Assembly (NCBI RefSeq): GCF_000003815.2
Contig: NC_049986.1
Coordinates: 19,299,006-19,363,005, forward strand
Reading direction: 5' to 3'
From: Branchiostoma floridae
Taxonomy: Eukaryota > Chordata > Leptocardii > Amphioxiformes > Branchiostomatidae
Length of the DNA stretch: 64,000 nt
The position numbers were made by a program, and so were the translations under genes. Shown piece by piece: positions 10,667 through 22,894 of this stretch. Within the stretch, counting starts at the first letter, position 1, and every line of letters begins with the position of its first letter. The notes below the pieces were generated by a model, which saw only the letters and a program-made list of their open reading frames with translations, made no database searches and was not told the DNA's origin.

Positions 10667-12099
10667 ACTGGGAGACCCTGGTTCAACCGTTGGTAGGGCA
10701 TCTCGGTTGGAGCTGCACCTGTATTATAGTCCATGGGCCAGAGTTACAATTGGTACCTCTGGGGTGGCAAAGTCTCCTTGTTATTGCTGAACAGTAGAAG
10801 GCCTGTGGTCTATATTTTGATGTGATAGCCATTATAGTATGGTAGCTTTATTCCGGCATCAGCCTTAAAACCTATCACCACCTAAATGATTCGGAAATTC
10901 TTATATGAGGAGGGGGCACAAAATTGGAGCCAAGGGTTCGATGAGGTGCCGAGATAGCAATCCCTCCTTGTGAAAATATACCCAACCACTGAAACAGCAA
11001 GAAAGCTTGCTGCCCAAATTGTCACAAGGCACTACAATGGACTGAACGAACGGACTTCACACATGGCTCTTTAAGGTTATGGACTGTACAAGAAAACTAG
11101 ATTAGAACTTCGGACGGAAGAAAGCAGGCTTCGTAGATGGAAGTTAGACACCCAGATAGTAACATCATATCCAAGGTTACGGTATAACCGTTACTTACAC
11201 GCAAATTGATAGATTTCGGAAAGGTTCAGTATGTAGCATTCGCTGCGTTTCATCATAGATTGATCAAGATACTTTTTCTTTTCTCTCACCAAAATGAGCA
11301 TTACACATCGCATTGAAACAAAATATTCAGACGTACCAAGTATACAGGCTAAATTAGAAGACTGACTTAATACATTTAATACATTTCGACATATTCATCT
11401 ATCTTGAGGAGCTAGTCCGGACCACAATTTGGCGATGCTGCCGCCCGTACTAAATCAAATCATTTACATGTACTACGTTTTGCTCCCAAGTTAAAATATC
11501 GGCCATGAAGACCTTGAAACATCACGAGTTATTGGAAATTACTACAGCCCAAAGGAATTTGGTCATTCTGATGCAGTATTCTCTTCGGTGAATCAAATAA
11601 ACCTATAGCTTTTAACGACCGTATTTCTTGTTTCTTGTATTTCTTGTTACTTGAATCTGAAACGAACGAAATTCAATACATAGATTAAACAAGACTCTGA
11701 GATTACTACGCGTCCCATTCGGGCGGCTGATTTGCATAGAAATGAGACGCGGCAATGGCAGGAAGCGCTATCAGGGGCGCCAAATTGTCACCTTCATACA
11801 TACGATTGAAAAAAAAACTCTTGGAGCCTCATTAGAATAGACGTACACAAAATGAGTACGTAGAAGCAAAAAGTGAAGGTCTGGATAATTTTAAATGCTT
11901 CTCATTTCTTCTTGCATGCCATATTCCGGTTTTAACACTAGTGCACTGCGGAGATAAAATAGTGAGTTTTCCTCCGCCGTCCTGTACGCTCTGCATTATC
12001 GAGAGTGCTCATCACAAGTCGTACAGGCTTGTGCTGTTCATTTTTGCGTTTTTTTCTTGATTGTGCCCGATGTTGTGCCCGTGGGACATTCGCTCATTC
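10667..12099. other. No gene seen
   Basis: Degenerate intergenic sequence. A short phrase at 11140-11180 resembles the outer end of foldback family F. 10667-10800 may be a worn SINE body (CTGAACAGTAGAAG also occurs in the SINE at 56775-57150) but lacks a recognisable head. Confidence 0.35.
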
Positions 12100-12290
12100 G
12101 ACGCAAATTCAAATGGGTACCTAGAGTTTGCCAGGGATGTCCCTCGGATATGATCTTAGATGGAGCTGCCGTGTTTGTTTAGAGGAGCTTCAAGTCGAGC
12201 ACGTAAAAGAACCCATCACACTTATCGAAAAGAATGGGGTCCCTCCCTTGTGTGAGTGGACCAGATAAAATGTCCGGAAACTCTATTCTT
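12100..12290 (+). mobile_element. SINE body fragment, head missing
   Basis: CGTAAAAGAACCCATCACAC followed by TTATCGAAAAGAA matches, in opposite orientation, the SINE at 56775-57150 (there AAAGAACCCACCATAC and TTATCGAAAGAA on the minus strand). No tRNA-like A and B boxes are visible upstream, so this is a 5'-truncated copy. Confidence 0.5.
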
Positions 12291-12989
12291 CAAGCCAAGA
12301 AGTTTTAAACATGTATACATTCAAGTTGTCGTACACGAGACATGGTCACGTGTATTTGGGGTGACGCGGCAACCGTGCTGACTGTAGGCGTGAAAAACGT
12401 CAGTGTCAACGTCAGAGACAGATTGCACCTAGTATACCTGACGTTTTCACCTGTAGTGTAAATTACTAGAGAAAAGATGAGTTGCAAATTGTTGCTAAGG
12501 TGTCTGAAAACGCTCAGAACTTTCCGATCTTCATGAATGAGACCATCAGTGGGAAACGTGACTATTGTTAATTTCATATAGTCGCGCTAAATGTCACCCA
12601 TGGTTGATTGCAAAACAAGCAGATCATTACTGGTATAGCAAGATAGAATTAGACGTAGGCAACAAGAGCTAGTTAATGTGCTTCAGGGCTCACAAATGGT
12701 TATTTAATTAACGTTATACCGTTTTCGTATGGACAGATCCTAAAGCCCCGCACCCTTCTTCTTCCTTTCTGCTGCTCAGCCCCCTTGACAGGGATGGATA
12801 GCAGCGCGCATGCCTTGTTAGTTGCAGGTGATAGTACCATACAAACATATGCAAAATAAAGGTCAAAGCACGAAGGAACATAAACAACTGGTTTGTGGGT
12901 GCAAGGGACAAGACAAGCGAATATGGTTGTTTAGTGTTATTTACATATATACAAGGACGTGTAGGGGCGACTCAATGCAGCAGGGCCCG
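12290..12989. other. No gene seen
   Basis: Contains several GACGT-like motifs near 12390-12460 but nothing that can be called. The ORFs are short and mutually overlapping on both strands. Confidence 0.3.
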
Positions 12990-13058
12990 CCCCCTGTTCG
13001 ATATGTTCTATTTCGAACACCTACGTCAAAAGTGAGGTGTTCGAAATAGAATAGGGGG
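12990..13058. repeat. Perfect 17-bp hairpin
   Basis: 13006-13022 (TTCTATTTCGAACACCT) is the exact reverse complement of 13035-13051, with a 12-nt loop. An outer CCCCCT/AGGGGG pair extends the structure. It could be a very small foldback element, a recent palindromic insertion or an RNA hairpin. No promoter or gene next to it decides which. Confidence 0.8.
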
Positions 13059-13163
13059 TTCGATAAATGACAAGCTAGACCCTATATGTTGATTTATTCA
13101 TACCTATAGATATCCATATATGTGTGTTTAGTTGTACTGTAAGTAACTGTTATACATGTAGAC

Positions 13164-13205
13164 ATTACGAAAGTCGCTGTACTTTTGTTGTGTCTCAATA
13201 AAGAT
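13164..13205 (+). mobile_element. Possible non-LTR retrotransposon 3' end
   Basis: TTACGAAAGTCGCTGTACTT plus TTGTTGT is repeated base for base at 17738-17764, while the flanks differ. Here it is followed by CAATAAAG, a polyadenylation-like signal. That pattern suits 3' ends of retrotransposed copies. No reverse transcriptase sequence was found upstream. Confidence 0.45.
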
Positions 13206-15732
13206 TATAAATGGTTCTATTTGTTCGATATGACGTTCGATCAAGATTAGTCCATCGGTGCATCAATCCTTTCCAAACAGCTCCACACAACATGAAACTA
13301 CTATCACATTACTTACAATGTGTGTAGGATCTCTACCATGTGTCGGGTTGGCCTTGTGATGGCACACGTTCAAGTAGGGACCCATTATCCATTATCCATA
13401 GAGCTGGGTGTTTGGTAGATGTAGGCTCAGTGGTAATGGTGGCACTCAGCAAGCACTGATCCTGCCATAGCCTGGGCACTTGGTTCGATATTGAGTGTCA
13501 TACCAAGGGAAGTGTCCTGGTGTCACCTGGCTTGTGATGCAGTATTGGTAATACCGTCCTTTATAGTTGGATGTCATAGGCTAGCAGTTTTGAAGATGGC
13601 ATCGTTGTCGTTTGTGAAGAATCTCGCAATTCAGCCCCAAGGCTGCATATCAATCAATACATCTGTTATGGGTGTATGGAATTTTAATTCAAACACCAAT
13701 CTTTCCCACAAACTAGTAAATCATGAGGCAATTCACGAGTAAATCAAAACACAACGTTGAATGAGTTGCTCGAGTATCTTATCATCTCTGTAAAGGAAAT
13801 GTTAAACATTGATTAAGACACGCTCAACCAATATGAGGTTTCAGCGTAGTTTTCAGATTGCTTCAAGTTTATAGGAGATTGACTATAGAAATATCAGCGA
13901 AAAGTAGACCAAGGTTGTTGACTACTATGCATATCCCCCCCCCCCTCTCTCTCTCTTTGTGTATGATATATATGGCGAGCAGCCTATTATTCCCAGTATA
14001 CAACGCTTTTTGTTTCGTTGTGATTTCCAAGGCAGCTTTATTTGCAATTCCATAAGTGCGCCCAAACCTGTAAGATCAAGGGCGCATAAGTACACTGTTA
14101 ACGCCTGGTAAGTCCCAGGAAACCGACCTAATGTTTGCGGGGCCCAAACGTTATCTCACACCTTCATCTGGCGATAGGTTTACCGTGCATTATCTACAGG
14201 CTCAGTTATACCTGTTCTTAGAACATGCATTATACTATAGTCGACTAGGATTCTCTGAATATTTATCAAAATATGAAGACAGCTTGTCTACTGTCTGTTA
14301 AATTCGACATTTTTATATATTAGTTATGCATTCTGAATGAATGAATGAGTTATGCATCACAATCTTTTTCAATTACCAGTTCTTCCCGACTTGCAACAAA
14401 GTACATTGTCCGAATTTATCTACTTTTGCTGTAACAAATATTTTGGAGCCGTTAATTTTGTAGAAATTTCATTTGATTGCAACTAACGACTGAATCGAAT
14501 CTTTTTAGTGCAATTATGGCACTGTGTACTAGTGCATGGATTAATCTATTTCAATAGGAGGTAAGGAAAGCTGAAAAAGTAACGAAATAAATGTTCAGGT
14601 TAACATCAAATCAAACGACTGTTAGCTTGCTGATAACACAGAACCACGTCCAAATATCACACAAACACAAACACACGCACTTAGTGTTGTTTCGTATGCC
14701 TCCCCCCCCCCCCCGTCACATGAATAAGGTAACAGAAATCTCAGTAAGTATAAGTATGGTAAACACATACATTTGTACATTACGCCTGGAAGAAATAGCA
14801 TGGCGAATGGTATATAATCTTTGTAGGGCTTTATCGGCATGATCTGAAGAAAGGCAAACCTGCATCTATATATGCTTGTATTTTATCATTCATCTTCACT
14901 GAAACGCCACGCCAGCTGCTCTTTTTTACGGCAAATAGATGAAAGGTGTCCCCTGGTGGACCGGATGTGAGTGTTATATCTGCAGCCCGAGGCAGTGGCG
15001 TACTTAGGGTGGCCTGTTGATGTGAAAGATTCATGGCTAAATATGTACTATAACTATTCCCGCTCTGAAAACTACAGGAATATAAACATCAGGGCATGTA
15101 AATACCTTCATATAAACATGCATGAAGGTGCGGCGAAAGATTTTTATGAAAAAATGAGAAGACGCCTTTTATTTATTGTTGTGCCCAAAGGACTAGATGT
15201 GGAATACTATCTTTGCCTTATGATATTGGTACCCGGCGTTAATGTTGTTAGCGGCAGCATAATTGTACAATAAGCGTACAAACGAACATGCTTTTTGCTT
15301 CCAAATGATGAATATTGCAAGGAGGTCGATGTTGCTTGAATGTGTTACAACGCATCTTGAAGACGAGACAGTCTGGCGTCTTCGTCTAACTCCTTGAAAG
15401 CCAGAAGTACTAACTTTTTTCTTCCTACTTATTGTAAGAATGATTTGGGCGAGGTGAGATATATCATAAGTTACTGTGGATGCGAGGATTCCAGCGGCTC
15501 GAAGTAAGTCTTCTAGAAAGGTGACTAAGCTTATTACACATTTCATGCCCAATTCCACTCCAGTTAACGGATGAAACCTGTCGCGTCTATTGTACCGGAC
15601 CATTACTCAACGTGAACTAGCTATGACTCTACACAGGTGTATTGAAGTGATATAGCTGCGAGGCATAATGGTACACTCTATCTTTCATTGACGCATTCTG
15701 GCAGTTCCTAGCGAGTTCTTGTTCAGTACGAC
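13206..15732. other. No gene seen; simple runs
   Basis: Holds a C-run plus CT-run at 13936-13958 and a C-run at 14702-14714. A B-box-like GGTTCGATATT at 13482 lacks an A box at the right distance. The 100-residue ORF at 14971-15273 and the 136-residue antisense ORF at 15193-15603 overlap each other and show no domain I recognise. Confidence 0.35.
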
Positions 15733-16090
15733 TCCCCTGTAATACTTTTAAGGCTGTAATGAGGCAGTGAGTTTGAACTTGTAGTCCCGTGCCATTGTGA
15801 TTGATAATTACCGAGAAGTGCAAGATCGTTATTTCTAGCTCTCTAAAGTTTATACATATACTTTAACAGCGTCCATCATGAAAAAACACTCATACCCACC
15901 AATACGCCCCTGTAATACTTTTAAGGTTTTAATGAGGCAGTGAGTTTGAACTTGTAGCCCCTTGCCATTGTGAATGATAATTACTTCGGAGTACATGATC
16001 GGTAATTCTAGCTCCCTAAAGTCTATACATATACTTTAACTTCGTGAATCATGAAAATCTCTGAGCACTTTAACTCCTACCCACCAATAC
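15733..16090 (+). repeat. Tandem duplication, two units of about 174 bp
   Basis: 15733-15905 and 15907-16090 share CCCCTGTAATACTTTTAAGG, GAGGCAGTGAGTTTGAACTT, CATATACTTTAAC and CCCACCAATAC. Similarity is high, so the duplication is fairly young. Confidence 0.85.
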
Positions 16091-17737
16091 TAAGAGCGGT
16101 GGAAACAATTACCATAAGAATATCAATCAGAGGGAGGTGTGCGACAAACCATTAGCCTTAAAATTGAAGTGTACCAAACCATTACCCTTAATAGTCCAGA
16201 CATCAAGCTGTTCAGCGACGTGCGCTGTCATAATGTCGCTTTAAAGTCGGATGAAAACTCATAAAACACCACTCTTCCACTTTCATGCTCGCGCCCGCGG
16301 GACCGTACTGACACTTTTGGGAATGCTCATCGCGCTCTGAAGTGTGTTTGCTCGTATGTCGCAACATTGCCTAACATTATTGAAATTGCTACAGTTCCGG
16401 TGGGGTTATACAGTATCTAATAAACCCTTTGTGATCATGTTGCATGGAACGATGAAGTTCAACGTTGCGATCACATTTGACGAGGGCAATAAATGGAGTC
16501 ACCAAGTTTTCTGACAATCATTGCCTTCTCAAAGAAGGTTATGCTTTTGGGTGCGTGCATCTGTTTGTCTGGTGAAGCATAGCCCGAGAAGCCATGGGTG
16601 GTTCTCTAAGATATTTGATACATTCGTAGAGTTTGTCAAAGTGAACTGTGAAGAAACTATGGGCCCCCTAGTGGATCCCATGGTACTGTAGTAGGACTTT
16701 CGGTTGTGAAATCTTGTACATACAATATGTCTCACTGCATTTAAGTGAAGTTTTCGAGATTCTTCTTTCCATGAACTAGAACCCACATGAATTGTCGGTA
16801 ACACACTTAGAGTAAGAAGACAAATCTCCAGTGTTGCACTCCACATCATTTGGGAAGAGATGCTTACACAAGGAGTAACCTGAGACCTACTTTATTGTCA
16901 CCTTTCCAGTCAAGATGTCTGGAGATTCGATCTTATAGCTCGTTTGTAAACCACCGGTGTCTGTACTTTACGGCCTCTCTGGAAATGAAAAGACTTCCCT
17001 GATGGTGTTCCAGCTAGTTTACTCAATAAAGGTACGGTGTAACGTAGACTGATGATGGGAAAGGCCATAGATTCATGGAATCAAGAGTCGTGGGAGGTTT
17101 TCTGTTACTCTCGGTGATTTTTCAGACGGTAGTTGGAATGGCTATAACTTGGCGACGGTGTAATGAAATGGCGATATAGAGATTTTACTGGTGACAGTCT
17201 CACAGCAAGATGCAATTTCCTTCCTCGCTCAGTAATACGTCTTGCGTTGAGAGTATAATCATGCTTTTCCAGGTTCTTCATACAGACAAGAAAATTGCCC
17301 CTGGGAAACTCATTTCGCAGTTTCCTAAATGTATGCTGAACTTGTGTACAGTGAACTGATACAAAGTGGCACATCTTTACAGAGAGAAGAAAACATTAGA
17401 AGTAGCGATTAGCGATAATACCATGATGTTTCTTATAGAATTACATCATATTATTCTTCTCATCCATTAGACCACTTGTGGTCATTTGTGCATGTAGCCT
17501 ACGCACATGAACATGCAATAAGATAATTTTATTATTTATTTGCAAATTCATGCAAGAGGATACAACGATACGAAAATGTACAAAAGTGCAAAATTTAAGA
17601 CTAAAGAGATAACAAGGAATATCCAGGCCTCGAAACTGATAGTTAAAAGGATTTGTTAAACTCAGGAAGTTTATACCTCCATATACTTGTTTGTAACTGA
17701 ATCCATTTGCATCTACTAGGTTGCATGTATTTAACCT
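16091..17737. other. No gene seen
   Basis: Two antisense ORFs (106 and 89 residues) show no motif and no splice context. 17525-17640 is A/T-rich and may be part of the retroelement tail that follows. Confidence 0.3.
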
Positions 17738-17770
17738 TACGAAAGTCGCTGTACTTTTGTTGTTTCATTT
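17738..17770 (+). mobile_element. Possible non-LTR 3' end, second copy
   Basis: Carries the same 27-nt block as 13164-13190 (starts TTACGAAAGTCGCTG) followed by an A/T-rich stretch. See the first copy for the reasoning. Confidence 0.4.
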
Positions 17771-18164
17771 AATAATGTACATGCTACACATATTCAATTG
17801 TCATGAATATTTCGATTTATATTGATGTCATATGTGCTTCGTTGCCGTTATCCTAACTGACTTTGTTTTTTCTCTCCTCATATGCTTTGACTCCTTGCCA
17901 TCCTTTGACCTCATCGCTGATGCTCATCTAAACGGGAGCAGGTAAGGAGATTATACTTTTTCAGTTCCTTCACCTCTTGGTGTTCAGTGGTGCATGCGGA
18001 CTATGTATTACGCAGTAGTAATCCGAGTGTGAGTCTCTTTTACGCAAACGAGAACAAAGTAAGATGCTTTGTACGGGATTTACCAAAATAACTGGCGGGA
18101 TCATACGTATAGAAACTTCTAAGGAAATGCATAGGTCGCAGCTGACGACTATCCTCGCTTAGGG

Positions 18165-18322
18165 CGCGGTCACGTAGGTCGTGCGATCGTCGTACGATTT
18201 TGATGCTATAGGATTTTCAAGACAGTTGACCTTTGCTGTCAGGTACATTTTGGCTGCCAAAATGCCGGGAATTAGCAATCGTACGACGATCGCACGTCTT
18301 GCGACTATGTTCCCACAGGGGG
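18165..18322. mobile_element. MITE-like element, family E, about 158 bp
   Basis: Inverted ends contain CGTGCGATCGTCGTACGATT on the left (18179-18198) and AATCGTACGACGATCGCACG on the right. The outer parts are GGTCACGTAGGT on the left and its loose mirror CTTGCGACTATGTTCCCACA on the right. The ends are dense in CpG and in self-complementary CGATCG and CGTACG. No coding capacity. Confidence 0.75.
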
Positions 18323-19380
18323 TAATTTTCTCTGATTGCGACTTTTGAAACTGCGGATTTACCACCTGACCTCAATTATACCACTGCGTGGCTGATCCGC
18401 TGTATTCGTTAAAACCACTATAAAGAGTTTCTTTCTGATCTATTATAAAATCGAAAGGGCTATACCGTTATGCCCCAGCCTTGTACGATTTAACCGGTAT
18501 ATTTACATTACGCTTATGCGCATGTCTCAAATTTTAGAGATTGGCAGTGTTGGTGAGAATGTAAAAAATGTTCACGGCAGTTTTTAAGTTGAAGTCGAGT
18601 TAACTACTAGTGATACAATGACGCGCGTCAGGCCATACCGGTGCATGATTCCTACTGAGATATACGTCATACCCATGTACTAGTTTGTTTGAATGCCATT
18701 GCTGTTTGCGTTGGGAATTCTCAATTAAAGTAAGCGTACTTGTTCGCAAAATGACTTTAAACGGTAAGATTAGTTCTGACGTGCAGGTCCGGTTGACCCA
18801 TGGCGTGCAATTTTGCTCACAATGAGCAAAAACCAAACGCAAACAAATCCAACCAAGCGTAATACTATGCCATATATTCATTAATGTTGAACGATGCCGG
18901 CCATTAAGAATACAAAATAGTAATGATTACTGCGAAAATTACTTTCGTCGCTTGTGGTGTGGGGGTATAAAACTTTTGCTATGGAGTTACATGTTATCAA
19001 ATTCACCATCGTTACATTTGTATACTTGGCTTGTGTACAATACATACGCATGACAGAAAACGTTTCCTGTGGCTCTCTAATAAATGTATCATTAGTACAG
19101 CATCTTTAAGCTAGGTCGTGCCTGGACCCTATGGGAAGGACATTATTGATGTTATGATGGCCGTGCCTTTTCGTCATCTTAGTCCGTGCATTGGGTAGAG
19201 GTACAAAATGTCATCCAAATCACCTTGTATTTATTAGGAGTCGATGTAATCTATATCTCTGTTATATTTTATCGACCCTTACCTCCCTCAAGACCTCAAT
19301 GAAAAGCGGCCTGCTGGCCGATTTTAGCTTCTCATGAATAAATAAAGGTAGGTTCGAAGAAACAAAACTTTCCATGAATG
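18323..19380. other. No gene seen
   Basis: No exon-like frame. The 93-residue antisense ORF at 18600-18881 contains a hydrophobic start but has no homology I recognise and no splice context. Confidence 0.3.
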
Positions 19381-19620
19381 TAGCAATGCAGAGTAGGATC
19401 AGGGGATTGTGGTGTAAAGTCCAAGGTTTCACCCCGACAGGTCCTGGTGGACTTAAGGTGTAAAATTTGTCTGTTAGAGCCGCCTGCCCAGCAGCTGCTT
19501 GTAGCAATGCAGAGTAGGATCAGGGGATTGTGGTGTAAAGTCCAGTGTTTCACCCCAACAGGTCCAGACGGACTTAAGGTGTAAATGTGTCTGTTAGAGC
19601 CATCTACCCAGCAGCTGGTG
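19381..19620 (+). repeat. Tandem duplication, two units of 121 bp
   Basis: Units at 19381-19501 and 19502-19620 share TAGCAATGCAGAGTAGGATC, GGGGATTGTGGTGTAAAGTC and GACTTAAGGTGTAAA. Divergence is only a few percent. The 110-residue minus-strand ORF spanning it owes its internal repetition to this duplication. Confidence 0.9.
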
Positions 19621-19726
19621 CGAACGACGGGGCCTGGGTGAACTTGAAAATCACCATCTGACACTTAATTCATTTTAAAGAAAATTGACAAGCCATTAAG
19701 GACTCTCTTCAGATGAGATTGCTTCA

Positions 19727-19796
19727 TACACACACACTCACAAACACACACACACACATACACATACACGCACACACACGCTCACATACACACAAA
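19727..19796. repeat. CA/ACACAC microsatellite, interrupted
   Basis: About 70 bp of CA dinucleotides interrupted by CT, AT and CG pairs. Confidence 0.95.
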
Positions 19797-20967
19797 CTGC
19801 CCAAGCTTTCGGTTGCTTTTTGCAGGTTTTTAATTGGCAAATAAATTTCAGGAGTTACTTATGACGTCTCTCAGGGTATTTTGGAATGTGCTCCTTCGAT
19901 AGCTCTCCGCACGGCGGGAAGACAGATGTTGCATGCGTCACGAAAGGAGCGACAAGCCCCAGGTCATGACCTCTCGTGACCCCCCATAAAGAGTTAAAAT
20001 GAAAAGCAGCCAGTGATGCATCACCGGGCTCCCGGCGTTGTACATCGGCGCGCTCGCGGGACGTTTACCTGTACGGGGACGTCTGATGAAATCCTGAAGA
20101 ACTCTGCAAGGTTCCTCAGAGGAGCTAAAGACTGTCAAAGGTTCTTCATCCGTACTTGCCAAGTCACTAGAATGTCTAAATCTTTTAGCGCATTTTTTGT
20201 TCGTATCGAAAGGTTTTTTTATATGCATCTAAATGCAGTCCCTTCGTGAGTTAGTTTTACCTTATAGCCAATAGAGCTCTTCAATGCAAAATCATAAAAA
20301 ATAAAGAAATAGAAAAATCATACTAGCGTGGGGTTGAATAAATGACAAATTGACAATAATACAACATAAAGTAGTAAGTACCATTCAAAAATTTACGAAT
20401 GGGATTCACGAATACTTGAAAGGTTTGATCCAATTCTTCTAACTTATCTATTGACATATCAGCATACACACAGATATATGTCAGCCAGAATGACGCAAGC
20501 TGATGCATACAATTGAAACCACATGTATGACGTGATACAATGTACGATAAGAAATGGTTGAGGACTAACTTCATTTAATCTCCATTTCTGAAAGAGCATG
20601 ATAGTACCTAGATAGCTTGATAGAACGGCCGCACTGTCACTGATACAAAAAAGAAAGGCTGGCATCTGGGGGGTAAAGTTGGCTCTATGGACTTGAATGA
20701 TACCCGTATTCTGCGCAACATAATACTAATATGTCATACCACTGCCGGCTACATCAACATAATACTAGTATAAAGAAACCTGCCAAATTTATCACGCCTG
20801 ATATCATCTTTCCATCTAACACATCTCGGATGACGTTCGGCGGCTTAGTAGGTGGGGTTAGAAATGAGCTGGGATCAAAACCATGCTGAGAGCGTCTCTG
20901 AACAACGGACTTAAGGGATTAGTTTCCTCGTGTGGTTGCACCATAGTAACCCCTGCCACATTGCAAC

Positions 20968-21060
20968 CTTATAATAATAATAATAATGATATATTCCGCA
21001 AAAGAATTTCGCAGCCTATTGGCTGAATTGTACACTTATTTCACACAAGAGTCAAAGACA
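20968..21060 (-). mobile_element. Possible non-LTR 3' end with AAT microsatellite tail
   Basis: An AAT run (20972-20989) abuts GATATATTCCGCAAAAGAAT followed by TTCGCAGCCTATTGGCTGAA. A simple-sequence tail next to a defined block is typical of CR1/RTE-like 3' ends, here read on the minus strand. Only inference: a second copy is not present in the window. Confidence 0.3.
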
Positions 21061-22469
21061 AAGAGTCAAAAACTGACTGTTGGAAATACAATTGATAATA
21101 GTTCTGAGTATCAATAATACTATACATAAAATTTACAGCCTGAAGATTAACAGTGTTTAAATACTATAGACATAATACAGCAATAAGATAAATAGAACAT
21201 CTTGATTTACAGCCATAAGATAATAACAGCGCTCTTAATGCTCCCTATTATGAATAAGCTTATTGAATTGTAAATTATCACGACTGTCGACGACAGCCGT
21301 CCAGTGGAAGCTTGTGCCGGAATACCTCAAGCCTAGATTTATCATCAAAACGTCATAACCTTCAGTTGCATTTTCCAGACGCTTGTTTGCTGCTCTTACA
21401 CCTATAGACTGACGTGAGGATACCAACATTCATTTGATTAGTGTGCCATTCACTTCTCTTTGTCGGTAACAATCTGGCCCTAGGTAACGCATTGATGGAA
21501 TACGGACTATCATCTACCTTGGGAATAGGGATCTGTTTCTATTCATTACTGTCAAGTAACTTCATAGCTTCAGAGAAAAGTATATCATGGTAATACTTCA
21601 CTTAGTGCGGTGAGGCATGGCGGGTGCCTACCGCCATCTTGTCTGGGATCTCACTTCGGTATACATGGCTGGCGCACTTCGTAGTCCGAATGGCATTGCT
21701 ATTTTTCAGTATAGACCAAAGGGAACAAGTTGCAAATCAGTTCACACATATTGCAGATTGAAGAAATACTCACCCGTAGAAAATGGCGGCACCGGCTTTA
21801 AAGTGAGACGAATGTAATACGTGAAAGTAAAGTAAGGAAACGGCTTTTGCTACTTTCTTTAAAGGGGTGAGTATTATCATTGCAAATGGTAAAAGGGAGC
21901 TCCACCAATATGGTATTTACATGTGACTTCCTCTTACTTTTGTTTGTAATTCGCTGATACAGGCTATGAAGTTAATTGCTGATCTCTCATTTAACCAGGC
22001 AAACTTAAAGGGGCATTCCACTCCAGAAGCGGGTATCATAATTCATCAGAGAATAAATTGTTATGCTTGAATCAAGTTTGTTTTGTCAAATGTACCATGA
22101 GTTGAAGCCTGAACGCAGGGCGTGCATTATAGCGATCGACTTCTTGAATTCCCCGCTGGTCCCTTACCAACAATCCCAGAATTCAATGCGCATGGTGTGT
22201 TACGGACGGGCTGGATCGACGAAGCCGCCAAGGACTCTTCCAGTTGAAAAGGTTGGTACTGGCATAAATTTCGATGTTAGATGCTCAGGATTGCTTTATT
22301 GGCTAGACTAAATATGTGTGCACAACCTCTATCAGAACTGGTAGGCAAACGCGTTCCAATCATTATTTGCGGGCCATTCTGTAGCGATCTGCCAATATGT
22401 AGATAGTCATTTTTAGATAGCAGAATGGTCCGTAAAAAGTTGCCAAATTTCTGTATTCCGAGGTTCGCT
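21061..22469. other. No gene seen
   Basis: Contains AAAGGGGCATTCCACTCC at 22006-22023, similar in reverse to GAGTGGAATCCCCCTTTAAG at 26904-26923, so both are probably ends of one dispersed element family. No credible exon. Confidence 0.35.
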
Positions 22470-22582
22470 GAGCGTCAGACTTTTTGTGTACCTTCCTAAA
22501 TGTCCGATAGTAATTTTACCGTTTTCGGTTTGCTCTCACTCACTCAGCGTACCGAGATATTGGGCCCGAAACTGACCATGAA

Positions 22583-22700
22583 AGTAGCGTGTTTACTGTT
22601 AGCGGCGTCATTTTTAGCCTCCACCAGGCCTTGCTACGGGGGTGCGTGGCTCGTACAATTCGGAAAAAAAATCGGGAATTGGCCAAGGGAGTCAGTCCAC
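22583..22700 (+). repeat. Dispersed repeat fragment with a conserved reading frame
   Basis: 22610-22690 matches 61530-61600 on the opposite strand (GCCTCCAACAGG, TACGGGGGTGCG, AATTC, AAAAATCGG, GGCCA). Both copies can be read in one frame giving Y-G-G-A, then hydrophobic-V, acidic or Q, F, and K-I-G. Whether this is a decayed coding piece or chance preservation in a recent repeat cannot be decided here. Confidence 0.5.
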
Positions 22701-22894
22701 GATTAGATTGACATTTCCCCTCCGCGGCCGACCAACCTCTCTGGTAGCAAACCCTTCCCTCCTTGCCTTTGGCAAATTATTCTCCTTATGAAACCAGCGT
22801 AGTCAGTCTGGTATTGAGGCTATCCATTTTTTGTTTTGACATACGTCACATGCACGTGTATGGCGACAAGCGACTACTTTCAGCTCTCACTACA

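Noticed and set aside
13330-13520. tRNA-like segment with GGTTCGATATT
   Set aside because: No A box at a workable distance and no cloverleaf; too degenerate for a tRNA or SINE call.
15193-15603. 136-residue minus-strand ORF
   Set aside because: Overlaps a 100-residue ORF on the other strand; neither has a motif, leader or splice context.
17880-17945. Strong donor GAGCAG|GTAAGG after a pyrimidine-rich stretch
   Set aside because: All three frames before it contain nearby stops and no acceptor defines an exon.
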